NCBI GenBank assembly: GCA_024641365.1
Contig: JAHEDF010000112.1
Coordinates: forward strand, 1-9,933
From: Planctomycetota bacterium
Lineage (GTDB): Bacteria; Planctomycetota; UBA11346
Direction: 5' to 3'
DNA: 9,933 nt
Positions within the stretch are counted from its first letter, which is position 1. Every line of letters starts with the position of its first letter. The notes beneath the pieces are model-generated. The model was not told where the DNA came from. It was given only the letters and a program-made list of their open reading frames with translations, and did not search any database. The position numbers and the translations under genes were made by a program. Below are positions 1-6,837 of the stretch, one piece after another.

Positions 1-3000
1 CAGGTATTGCGCCTTGATGATAAAGCGATGATAAAGGAACTAGAAATAACGACGGCTGATTTACCAAATTTCCATGTTGAAGCGGTGACCATAGTAAATG
101 GACAGGTATTTACGCAAACGCGTAATATTGTTGTGCCACCAGAAAAGCGAATTTTACAAGTAGATATTAAACCATCTGCGGACACCTATAAACCAGGTAC
201 CCCAGGAAAGGTGAAAATAAAACTGACCGACAGCAACGGGAAGCCATTTAAAGCCCAGGCCGTGGTCAGCATTTTTGATAAATCAGTTGAATATATAGCA
301 AGCGATCGCCCAGAAAACATTAAGGCATTTTTTTGGAAGTGGCAGCGTAGCCACAGCGCCTTTGACGAAAATAATATGCAACGTTGGTTTGATCAACTGC
401 TCAAGAAAGATGAAAAATCTATGATCCCAATTGGTGTTTTCTATGGTGATGAAGAATTTGAAGGGGGTATGCGTTATGCAAGTTATAGATTTAGTGCAGG
501 AGGACGCGGTGGATTTTCATTATTTGCCAATGATGCCGGACTGGTGCCGGCTGGTGCTGACGTAACTAGTGCACCGCAAATGGGAGCTTTGGCAGAAATG
601 AAAAGCGATAAGTCAGATGCAAAACCAGGACGAGTTCTTGCGAAATCAGCTGATGCTGAGGCATTTTTTTCAGGAAATCAAAATCAAGGTGGTGGCGGTG
701 CTCCACTGGTTGAAGCCAGCGTGCGCAAAGAATTTGCAGACACGGCATTCTGGACGACCGATATAATAACAGATGAAAATGGTGAAGCGGAAATTGAACT
801 GACCATGCCAGAAAATTTAACCACGTGGAAAGTGCAAGTGTGGGCGCTGGGGCATGGCACTGTGGTGGGCGAAGGCAGTGCTGAAGTTATCACTAGTAAA
901 GATTTATTAATCCGCTTGCAGGCACCGCGCTTTTTCGTTGAGAAGGACAAGGTTTTATTAAGCGCAAATGTCCATAACTATTTAAATGGAAAACGTGATG
1001 TGAAAGTATCGCTTGAAATGGATGGCGATAATTTACAGGTCATGGATAGCGACAAACAAGCGCAAACCATAACACTTGGCGCGAAAGAAGATCGCCGCGT
1101 TGATTGGTGGGTTACGGTGGCAAAAGAAGGAACGGCCACCATTCGCATGAAGGCACAGACCACGGATGATGCCGATGCCATGCAAATGGAATTCCCAGTA
1201 TATGTGCACGGCGCATTGCGAACAGAATCATGGAGCGGTGTATTAAAACCAAGCGACACGAAAACAGAAATTACGCTGACAGTTCCAGAGGAACGTCGCC
1301 CAGACCAATCACTGCTCGAGATTCGTTATTCGCCAAGCATTGCCCTGGCCATGGTAGATGCCTTACCGTATTTGGCCACGTATCATCATAAAAATTGTGA
1401 AAGCACTTTGCATAGATTCATGCCAGCGGTGGTAACACAAAAACTATTACAAGATATGCAAATTAATTTAGATGCGGTGCGTAAGAAAATTAATAATCTT
1501 AATCCGCAAGAAATTGGCGACGAAAAGAATCGCGTAAAACAATGGGATAAGTATAAACAAAATCCTATTTTTGATAACGATCACATCACTAAACTGGTTA
1601 AACAAGGTCTTGCTGATTTAGCTGGTATGCAAAATGGCGATGGTGGATTTAGTTGGTTGCCAGGTCAAAACAGATCTGATGCCCATACCACTGCTTTAGT
1701 GGTGCATGGGCTTAAACTCGCACAAGACAATGGTTTGGCCTTAGTGCCTGATCTGCTTGAAAACGCGGTGAAATGGCTCGAAGCCTATCAAACTGGTGAG
1801 TTACAAAAGATCGACAATGCCGCGCATGAAAAGAAACCATTTAAATCGCAAGCCGATAATCTTGATGCTTTTGTCTACTTATCATTAGCAGAAAATGGTA
1901 AATTTAATAAAGCTATGTGCGAATACTTATTCCGTGATCGACTGAAACTAGCTCATTACTCACAAGCGCAAATTGGTCTGGCTTTCCATCTACAAAAAGA
2001 GAATGAAAAAAGAGATACCGTGATTGGTAATTTGGCTCAATTTCAAATTATTGACCAAGAAAATCAAACCGCCTATCTCGACCTACCGCAAAACCGCTCA
2101 TGGTGGTATTGGTATGGCAGTGAAATTGAAACGATGGCTATTTATTTACGACTCATGGTTGCAATTGACGCAAAAAGTGACGTTGCCCGCGGTTTAGTAA
2201 AATATTTGCTTAATAATCGCAAGCACGCTACGTATTGGAATTCAACACGCGATACCGCATTGTCGCTGGAAGCCATTGTCGCCTATATTAAAGCAACTGG
2301 TGAAGATAAAGCTGATATGACTGTAACCATTGCCATTGATGGCGAGCAACGCAAACAAGTGCGCATCACGCCGGAGAATATCTTCACCTTTGACAATGTC
2401 TTATCATTGCATGGTGCTGAAGTAAAATCAGGTAAGCATACCATAACGTTTACCCGTGAAGGCGGCGGCCCACTGTATTTCAATGCGTATTTAACGACGT
2501 TCTCGTTGGAGGATACGATTAAAAAAGCAGGGCTCGAAATAAAAGTCGAACGACGTTATTACAAACTTGTTTCGGAAGACTATGCAATTACGACTGATGG
2601 CTCACGTGGCCAAATACTCTCACAAAAAGTTGCAAAACTCAAACGCGTACCATTAAAAGATGGTGATCCCGTTACGAGTGGTGAACAAGTCGAAGTCGAA
2701 TTAATCATCGACAGCAAAAATGACTATGAACACATCGTATTCGAAGATTTTAAACCAGCAGGTTTCGAAGCGGTTCAGCTCACGAGTGGCTATACCTGGG
2801 CGAATGGGCTGGGTGCTTACATGCAAATGCGCGATAATTTGGTGTCATTCCAAGTGCACCGTTTAAATCGTGGCCGCTATACATTGACCTACAAATTACG
2901 TGCAGAAGTCCCTGGTCATTTCAGCGCGTTACCAGCGCAAGGTAATGGCATATACGCCCCAGAATTACGGGCTAATTCGGATGAGATAAAATTGCAGGTG

Positions 3001-3018
3001 GAAGAAAGAGCTAAGTAG
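1..3018 (+). CDS. Alpha-2-macroglobulin family protein, C-terminal part (5' end outside window)
   Basis: The reading frame is open from base 1 to a TAG at 3016-3018, so the gene is truncated at its 5' side by the window edge; the TTG at 7 is not a credible start. Domains seen: MG-type beta domain (about 150-330); a Gly/Ala/Ser-rich low-complexity stretch (about 440-720) placed like a bait region; the A2M core block with FWTTDI...MPENLTTWKVQVWALG (about 745-852); the alpha/alpha-toroid thioester-type domain (about 1310-2320) with MQNGDGGFSWL and WYWYGSEIETMA; and a C-terminal receptor-binding-like beta domain with FEDFKPAGFEA (about 2530-3010). Family members trap proteases in the periplasm or on the cell surface. 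Oddity: where relatives have Y-P-Y-G-C-x-E-Q-T, this protein has Y-H-H-K-N-C-E-S-T (1381-1407), so the thioester Cys and Gln are both replaced. Any trap would then have to work without covalent capture, which is inference. Family assignment is confident; signal peptide and lipobox cannot be seen. Confidence 0.93.
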   Translation, partial: QVLRLDDKAMIKELEITTADLPNFHVEAVTIVNGQVFTQTRNIVVPPEKRILQVDIKPSADTYKPGTPGKVKIKLTDSNGKPFKAQAVVSIFDKSVEYIASDRPENIKAFFWKWQRSHSAFDENNMQRWFDQLLKKDEKSMIPIGVFYGDEEFEGGMRYASYRFSAGGRGGFSLFANDAGLVPAGADVTSAPQMGALAEMKSDKSDAKPGRVLAKSADAEAFFSGNQNQGGGGAPLVEASVRKEFADTAFWTTDIITDENGEAEIELTMPENLTTWKVQVWALGHGTVVGEGSAEVITSKDLLIRLQAPRFFVEKDKVLLSANVHNYLNGKRDVKVSLEMDGDNLQVMDSDKQAQTITLGAKEDRRVDWWVTVAKEGTATIRMKAQTTDDADAMQMEFPVYVHGALRTESWSGVLKPSDTKTEITLTVPEERRPDQSLLEIRYSPSIALAMVDALPYLATYHHKNCESTLHRFMPAVVTQKLLQDMQINLDAVRKKINNLNPQEIGDEKNRVKQWDKYKQNPIFDNDHITKLVKQGLADLAGMQNGDGGFSWLPGQNRSDAHTTALVVHGLKLAQDNGLALVPDLLENAVKWLEAYQTGELQKIDNAAHEKKPFKSQADNLDAFVYLSLAENGKFNKAMCEYLFRDRLKLAHYSQAQIGLAFHLQKENEKRDTVIGNLAQFQIIDQENQTAYLDLPQNRSWWYWYGSEIETMAIYLRLMVAIDAKSDVARGLVKYLLNNRKHATYWNSTRDTALSLEAIVAYIKATGEDKADMTVTIAIDGEQRKQVRITPENIFTFDNVLSLHGAEVKSGKHTITFTREGGGPLYFNAYLTTFSLEDTIKKAGLEIKVERRYYKLVSEDYAITTDGSRGQILSQKVAKLKRVPLKDGDPVTSGEQVEVELIIDSKNDYEHIVFEDFKPAGFEAVQLTSGYTWANGLGAYMQMRDNLVSFQVHRLNRGRYTLTYKLRAEVPGHFSALPAQGNGIYAPELRANSDEIKLQVEERAK

Positions 3019-3037
3019 AAATGATATTCAGGGAAAA

Positions 3038-3073
3038 TGTCCTCCACTATTTTGGTTAAAGTAGTGGAGGACA
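3038..3073. terminator. Strong hairpin after the A2M gene, probable (bidirectional) terminator
   Basis: A perfect 12-bp inverted repeat (TGTCCTCCACTA at 3038-3049, TAGTGGAGGACA at 3062-3073) is extended inward by a T-G pair and three T-A pairs around a GGTT loop, giving a 16-bp stem. It starts 20 bases after the A2M stop. No T-run follows on the plus strand; on the minus strand the stem is followed by TTTTCCC, so it fits intrinsic termination of transcription coming from the convergent glycan operon somewhat better. Use as terminator in both directions is inferred. Confidence 0.6.
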
Positions 3074-3129
3074 AGTTGTGTGCTATAAATGAGGGCCATA
3101 ATTTCCCCATGGCTTTGTTCTTCATGATT

Positions 3130-3138
3130 AGTCAGATC
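3130..3138. repeat. Left target-site duplication of the MITE-like element
   Basis: AGTCAGATC, identical to 3421-3429. It abuts the left terminal inverted repeat with no gap, as expected for a duplication made at insertion. Confidence 0.75.
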
Positions 3139-3197
3139 CAATGCCATTCGGCTAATAAGCGCGTTTATTGCTGTAAAATACGTTTAATTGTAGACAG

Positions 3198-3228
3198 ATT
3201 AACCGCAGAGAACGCAGAGAGCGCAGAG
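3198..3228 (+). repeat. Left inner arm, GCAGAG-type inverted repeat
   Basis: Runs ATTAACCGCAGAG followed by repeated CGCAGAG-like units. It matches the reverse complement of 3320-3350 at 30 of 31 positions (one A/G difference). The arms are 91 bases apart. The short purine-rich units (GCAGAGA, GCGCAGAG) resemble dispersed repeats seen between genes in many bacterial genomes; this comparison is from memory. Confidence 0.8.
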
Positions 3229-3319
3229 GATGTTTATAAAAAGATATTGGTTCATGTCATGGCCTTTACCTAGCAATAAACGGTAATTTTAATCGTAGAT
3301 TTGTTGATGAAAAAACCAT

Positions 3320-3350
3320 CTCTGCGCTCTCTGCGCTCTCTGCGGTTAAT
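3320..3350 (-). repeat. Right inner arm, GCAGAG-type inverted repeat
   Basis: Inverted partner of 3198-3228 with one mismatch in 31. Its higher conservation than the outer terminal repeats (24 of 30) suggests either a younger, nested insertion or selection for pairing. The base-paired arms would form a long hairpin in RNA or extruded DNA. Confidence 0.8.
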
Positions 3351-3420
3351 TTCCTTTTAGTGAATTTTCAATTTTTCAGGAAATGAAGATATAAACGTGG
3401 TTATTAGCCGAGTAGTGTTG

Positions 3421-3429
3421 AGTCAGATC
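3421..3429. repeat. Right target-site duplication of the MITE-like element
   Basis: AGTCAGATC, identical to 3130-3138 and directly adjoining the right terminal inverted repeat that ends at 3420. It lies about 30 bases from the stop of the convergent ligase gene. Confidence 0.75.
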
Positions 3430-3457
3430 ATTCAGGACGTTGAATTTTGAAATGAAA

Positions 3458-5449
3458 TTACTTATTTCGCTGGTGGACAAGTGGCGTTAATTTTTCGATG
3501 AGTGCTTTTTCATCATCAATCCGTTTGTGCAGTGCTATTTTTGTACTTGGACGTGCTTCCGCAGCATGCGTTAATAAACCAATAAAACGTTGGCGTCGGG
3601 GCATGTAGGCGGGCGTCGTTAATACGGATTTTTCCATACACGTTATCGCGTCGTCGTAGCGGCCTAATGCGGCATAATCTTGAGCGAGTATTTCTAATAA
3701 CGTGCCATCCCAGGGATAGGTTTTATGAAAACGTTCTGTGTACAATAAGCGTTGCTCGCCTGGTGGTAACTCAGCAAGCACCTGCATGATCATATCTAAG
3801 CGTGCAGGCCATTTTTGTGCGCGTTCAATCAGGGATTGTGCATATTGATAACGAAGTGGGGGCACATCGATATTTGTTAGGAAATTCACAGCACGTACGC
3901 TGCGACCACGGTCGACATAGAGTGAAAAAATTATGCTACTCATTAATCCAACTACCAAAACAGTTACAACGGCACGACTTATAGTGCAAACACCCAGCGC
4001 ATACAAATGACCACCAGCTAAAATGGCAACCATGATAAGCGTGCCCCAAATAGGCGGACTTTGTAAATTAAAATCGAGTAAACAATGCAAAGCAAACGCC
4101 GTTAAAGCGAGCTGAAAAACCCACCGTGGTGGTAAAGGTAGTCGTGCGATGCAATAAGTAATTCCCATTGCACATGCAGAAAATACCAAGGGCCATAACC
4201 ACCACGTTGCCTCGCCACCGCCTGGCCACCACTGTATATTGGTAGCTAACATCCCGATGGCTGAAAATATGGGCAAGAATAAAAACAGTGGCCACGTTGC
4301 ATGCAGGGTACGTTTTTGATTGTCAGTTAATTGTGATTCGGTTTCAGTAATGATAGGGGGTGACAAACGTTTTCGCGCCACCCACAATAATAATAAAAAT
4401 AAACAAATCCCAGCAATAATCCCTCCATCAACAATTGCTTCCAAGATATCGTTATGCACATGCTGTGTTGGTTCCGCCTCAAGCGGCATAGCGCGCGCGC
4501 TATGCGCGGCAAAACTATTGATGCCATGTCCCATGATGGGCGCTTCTGTAATGAGCGTTGTTGCGCCCTGCCAATAACCAAGTCGGACATGGGCACTGGC
4601 CGCGCCAATATCTCGAATTTGTGGCATTACAATACAGAGCAAACCGATTAAACTAAAAGCAATCAGTGGTGCAAAACGCCACCGTCCAGATACATGCCAT
4701 GTCCACACAATAATTGCCGCACCTATCAATGCGATTGCTGCGCCTTTGCTCGCGGTACCGATACCAATAATTCCGAGCACGAGGAGAAATGCGATAATGA
4801 CATAATGCGCCGTATGTCGTGTATGTTGTAATAGTCCAATAATTGGTACACCAGCGAGTAATAAAAATGCGGCTAAGGTATTGGCGAGCGTAAAGGTGCC
4901 AAAAAGTCCGCCATTTTTTAAACGTTCAGCTAAATCACCATGGCTATTTTCGAGAGCGAGCATCTCCGGATCGCCGTTTGCAAGAGCAGCACTCATCCGT
5001 GGCAATACCCACCACCATTGTCCCAGCGCTAAAAGACACTCAATAAAAACGGCACTAACCAGAGCACCAAAAGCAAGGCGTTCACGTCCAGCAATTATTT
5101 GCACCAGGTAAGCAGCAAATCCCAAATGCACGATAGCTGATCCCCACATGGCCATGCCGGTGGAAGGAAATGGGGACATAAGTGCAGCAGGTAAAAAAAC
5201 GATTAACAGCAAAGCCGCAAGAACGCCGCCAATGCCAAATCGCCATGCCGGAAGTTGTCCACGCCATGCATCAATAACTAAAGCAATTAATGCTGCAGCA
5301 ACTAACAATAACCAAGCGATCGAATCCCAATTACTGGCATCGCCGCTCCAAATAAGTGGTCGTAATGTAACGAGGGCAACTAATAAAATATCATGGTGAC
5401 GTCCACGCATGATTGATGACGTCGTGAGCGTAGCGGTAGCGTCAGTCAT
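3458..5449 (-). CDS. O-antigen ligase/polymerase family membrane protein with C-terminal TPR-like part
   Basis: 663 residues. Residues about 20-510 contain roughly a dozen hydrophobic segments. The Wzy_C/WaaL core is at about 285-357: HVRLGYW (287-293), GHGINSF (307-313), HVHNDILEAIVDGG (330-343) and a following membrane helix. LLDFNLQSPP (457-466) matches the D-F-x-L-x-x-P motif common near the end of TPR-containing ligases. Residues about 515-663 are soluble, with a TPR-like helix pair at 586-613. Members transfer a lipid-linked glycan to lipid A core or another acceptor, or polymerise repeat units, on the periplasmic face. The ATG lies inside the end of the upstream transferase gene (8-base overlap), so the two are translated together; no clear Shine-Dalgarno precedes it, which fits coupling. 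Ligase versus polymerase, and the acceptor, cannot be decided from sequence; protein O-glycosyl ligases share this fold. Confidence 0.88.
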   Translation of the reverse strand: MTDATATLTTSSIMRGRHHDILLVALVTLRPLIWSGDASNWDSIAWLLLVAAALIALVIDAWRGQLPAWRFGIGGVLAALLLIVFLPAALMSPFPSTGMAMWGSAIVHLGFAAYLVQIIAGRERLAFGALVSAVFIECLLALGQWWWVLPRMSAALANGDPEMLALENSHGDLAERLKNGGLFGTFTLANTLAAFLLLAGVPIIGLLQHTRHTAHYVIIAFLLVLGIIGIGTASKGAAIALIGAAIIVWTWHVSGRWRFAPLIAFSLIGLLCIVMPQIRDIGAASAHVRLGYWQGATTLITEAPIMGHGINSFAAHSARAMPLEAEPTQHVHNDILEAIVDGGIIAGICLFLLLLWVARKRLSPPIITETESQLTDNQKRTLHATWPLFLFLPIFSAIGMLATNIQWWPGGGEATWWLWPLVFSACAMGITYCIARLPLPPRWVFQLALTAFALHCLLDFNLQSPPIWGTLIMVAILAGGHLYALGVCTISRAVVTVLVVGLMSSIIFSLYVDRGRSVRAVNFLTNIDVPPLRYQYAQSLIERAQKWPARLDMIMQVLAELPPGEQRLLYTERFHKTYPWDGTLLEILAQDYAALGRYDDAITCMEKSVLTTPAYMPRRQRFIGLLTHAAEARPSTKIALHKRIDDEKALIEKLTPLVHQRNK
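4486..4505. repeat. Perfect 20-bp palindrome inside the ligase gene
   Basis: GCATAGCGCGCGCGCTATGC reads the same on both strands. Its centre is ten bases of alternating G and C. It encodes part of the A-H-S-A-R-A-M segment just before the HVHND motif. It could be coincidental or a protein-binding or Z-DNA-prone site; no function is claimed. Confidence 0.6.
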
Positions 5450-6485
5450 TTCGCGGCCGTGTCGTTTCTAATAAGACCACAACAACCATGATAGCGCCAG
5501 CTTGAGCAATAATGACAATAGCGGTTATTAAATCTTCTGTACGTAATAATAACGCACCAACGGCTAACGAAATTTGCACAGCAATGGCTGTAAGTAATCG
5601 TCGTTTCGGCGACATACCTAAACGCTGCAAACGATGAGAAATATGATTGCGATCACCACGCATTATTGGTTGTTTGTTGCGAATACGTTTGACGATTACG
5701 GATGCGGTATCAAACATGGGAAGCGCGGTAATTAATACGGGTGATAAAATGGCGAGTGGGCTTCCGCTTTCGCCACTTGGCCAAAAGGTAACTGATAGCG
5801 TGCCAACACCAATAATGTAACCAAGCGGTAATGAACCAGCATCGCCCATGTACACACGTGCGGGTGGAAAATTCCACCATAGAAAACCAAACAGCCCTGC
5901 AATTATCAGGAGATACATACGGGCTGTCACGACGTCATCGGATAATAAAGCGCCACTCACTAATACTAAACAACTCACAATCGCAATGCTGGCACATAAA
6001 CCGTCATCATGATCTAATAAATTATACGCATTGCTGACTAAAACTAACCACGCCCAGGCAATGCCATAAGACAAAATCGGATATTCTCTAAGCGAATCTA
6101 AATTGAGCTCTCCAAAATAAACCACCACGCCAGCAATAACCGCTTGCGAAATTAATTTGGTTAGCGCTGATAAATGACGCATGTCATCATAGAGGCCGAT
6201 GATAAATAATCCCAGTGCACCACCAGCGATTATTAACCACGGGCGAGGTTGCACATGTGCTTCCATGGTCAAAGGCATATTAACGGCGACGATAACACCG
6301 ATTGCGATAGCAAGAATAACGGCAATGCCACCACCGTAGGGAACAGCATGCGTTTGTTGCTTATGCGCTTCACTGCCCGGCTTATCTAAAAAACGCAGTC
6401 GTTGGGCTAGTCGTATTCCGAGGCGCGTTGCTATCCACGCGCATATGAGACAAATGACGACAGGCACTATGAGTGCGGAGAGCAT
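5442..6485 (-). CDS. WecA/MraY-like polyprenyl-phosphate sugar-1-phosphate transferase (glycosyltransferase family 4)
   Basis: 347 residues, about ten membrane segments, usual length for the family. Motifs in order: RFLDKPGSEAHKQQTHAVPYGGG (31-53; the family's D-x-P...R/K-x-H...P-x-x-G-G), YDDMRH with the Mg-binding Asp pair D100-D101, NAYNLLDHDDG (152-162), VYMGDAGS (211-218) and GDRNHISHRL (277-286) with the paired His residues. The enzyme moves a sugar-1-phosphate from a UDP-sugar to undecaprenyl phosphate on the cytoplasmic face, starting a lipid-linked glycan. The cytoplasmic H-I-S-H-R loop resembles WecA-type more than MraY-type enzymes, so O-antigen or capsule initiation is more likely than peptidoglycan, consistent with the ligase just downstream. 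The sugar (GlcNAc, another HexNAc, or otherwise) is not determinable. ATG at 6485 gives a normal membrane N-terminus; no strong Shine-Dalgarno is visible. First gene of the two-gene operon. Confidence 0.9.
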   Translation of the reverse strand: MLSALIVPVVICLICAWIATRLGIRLAQRLRFLDKPGSEAHKQQTHAVPYGGGIAVILAIAIGVIVAVNMPLTMEAHVQPRPWLIIAGGALGLFIIGLYDDMRHLSALTKLISQAVIAGVVVYFGELNLDSLREYPILSYGIAWAWLVLVSNAYNLLDHDDGLCASIAIVSCLVLVSGALLSDDVVTARMYLLIIAGLFGFLWWNFPPARVYMGDAGSLPLGYIIGVGTLSVTFWPSGESGSPLAILSPVLITALPMFDTASVIVKRIRNKQPIMRGDRNHISHRLQRLGMSPKRRLLTAIAVQISLAVGALLLRTEDLITAIVIIAQAGAIMVVVVLLETTRPRND

Positions 6486-6561
6486 AGTGAGATGCTCTAA
6501 TGATTTTCCACAGACGCAAATGGTATACTTTATGGAGTCTGGAAGTCCTTACTTGGAGTCC

Positions 6562-6593
6562 GGAAGTCCGGAAGTCCGGAAGTCCGGAAGTCC
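6562..6593 (+). repeat. Four tandem GGAAGTCC units (left array)
   Basis: Exactly four contiguous 8-bp units at 6562, 6570, 6578 and 6586, preceded by a degenerate pair at 6541-6548 and 6555-6561. Each unit contains its own partial dyad. The array is inverted relative to 6757-6788. Confidence 0.9.
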
Positions 6594-6683
6594 TGGGAAT
6601 TGTTAATAATAATTATACGGAAGTATTATGTGCGACTGCAAAAAGGTGTTCGCTGTCGCTCACTAAAAAATAATTGATTAGTC

Positions 6684-6706
6684 TGGCGCGCAGCGCCATC
6701 TTTTTT
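6684..6706 (+). terminator. Terminator-like hairpin plus T-run within the palindromic element
   Basis: TGGCGC-GCA-GCGCCA (6684-6698) is a perfect 6-bp GC-rich stem with a 3-base loop, followed by TC and six T. This has the form of an intrinsic terminator on the plus strand. No plus-strand gene lies directly upstream, so if active it would insulate cinA from readthrough, or stop RNA started inside the element. It forms part of the right arm of the larger palindrome, so its terminator shape may be a by-product. Confidence 0.5.
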
Positions 6707-6756
6707 GAAGTCACACAATAATCCTGCGTGTCCCATTAATTATTCAGTAACTCACG

Positions 6757-6788
6757 ACTTCCGGACTTCCGGACTTCCGGACTTCCAG
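6757..6788 (-). repeat. Four tandem ACTTCCGG units (right array)
   Basis: Three exact units at 6757, 6765 and 6773 and a fourth ending in AG (6781-6788). It is the inverted counterpart of the left array at 6562-6593. Confidence 0.9.
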
Positions 6789-6837
6789 ACACGTCGATAC
6801 AAATTTCCCTCTTTCCCATCGGCTCTTCCTAAAGACG

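Larger units (their letters stand above)
3139..3420. mobile_element. MITE-like non-coding insertion, 282 bp
   Basis: The two ends are inverted copies of each other: 3139-3168 against the reverse complement of 3391-3420 aligns without gaps at 24 of 30 positions, with CAA at both tips and a perfect core TCGGCTAATAA, and CGTTTAT further in. A perfect 9-bp direct repeat (AGTCAGATC) flanks it directly on both sides. Inside lies a second, better conserved inverted repeat (3198-3228 and 3320-3350). No transposase is encoded; the only open frame over the left part reads through the unrelated 3038-3073 hairpin and looks spurious. It sits in the convergent gap between the A2M and ligase genes, where insertion would harm little. 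A 9-bp duplication occurs in several transposase families (for example IS1, some IS5 and IS256 relatives), so the parent family cannot be named from this copy. Confidence 0.75.
6537..6790. repeat. 254-bp imperfect palindrome with GGAAGTCC tandem ends (MITE-like or structured element)
   Basis: The tips are perfect 12-bp inverted repeats (GTCTGGAAGTCC at 6537-6548; its complement at 6779-6790). Symmetry continues inward through the 8-bp tandem arrays and several blocks: ATTATGTGCGACTGCAAAAA on the left against the complement of 6701-6720, AAAAAGGTGTTCGCTGTCGC (left) against the complement of 6690-6706, and ACTAA/TTAGT around the centre near 6672. No transposase or credible gene is present, and no clear target-site duplication was found. 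It occupies almost the whole divergent space between the transferase and cinA, so the promoters of both genes must lie in or beside it. Confidence 0.75.

Noticed and set aside
3037..3273. 78-codon plus-strand open frame after the A2M gene
   Set aside because: It begins inside the strong hairpin and runs across the target-site duplication and into the MITE-like element; the product has no family character and no ribosome binding site. Its A-E-N-A-E-S-A-E run is simply the GCAGAG repeat translated.
6515..6545. TATACT/TATACC as a -10 for the transferase or a divergent gene
   Set aside because: No acceptable -35 hexamer at proper spacing on either strand.
6562..6788. CRISPR-like impression from repeated GGAAGTCC units
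   Set aside because: Units are 8 bp, contiguous without spacers, and the two arrays are inverted to each other; no cas genes are present.
6521..6800. Target-site duplication around the 6537-6790 palindrome
   Set aside because: Flanks (…TTATGGA and ACGTCGATAC…) share no direct repeat adjoining the ends; a shared ATAC is too short and misplaced.
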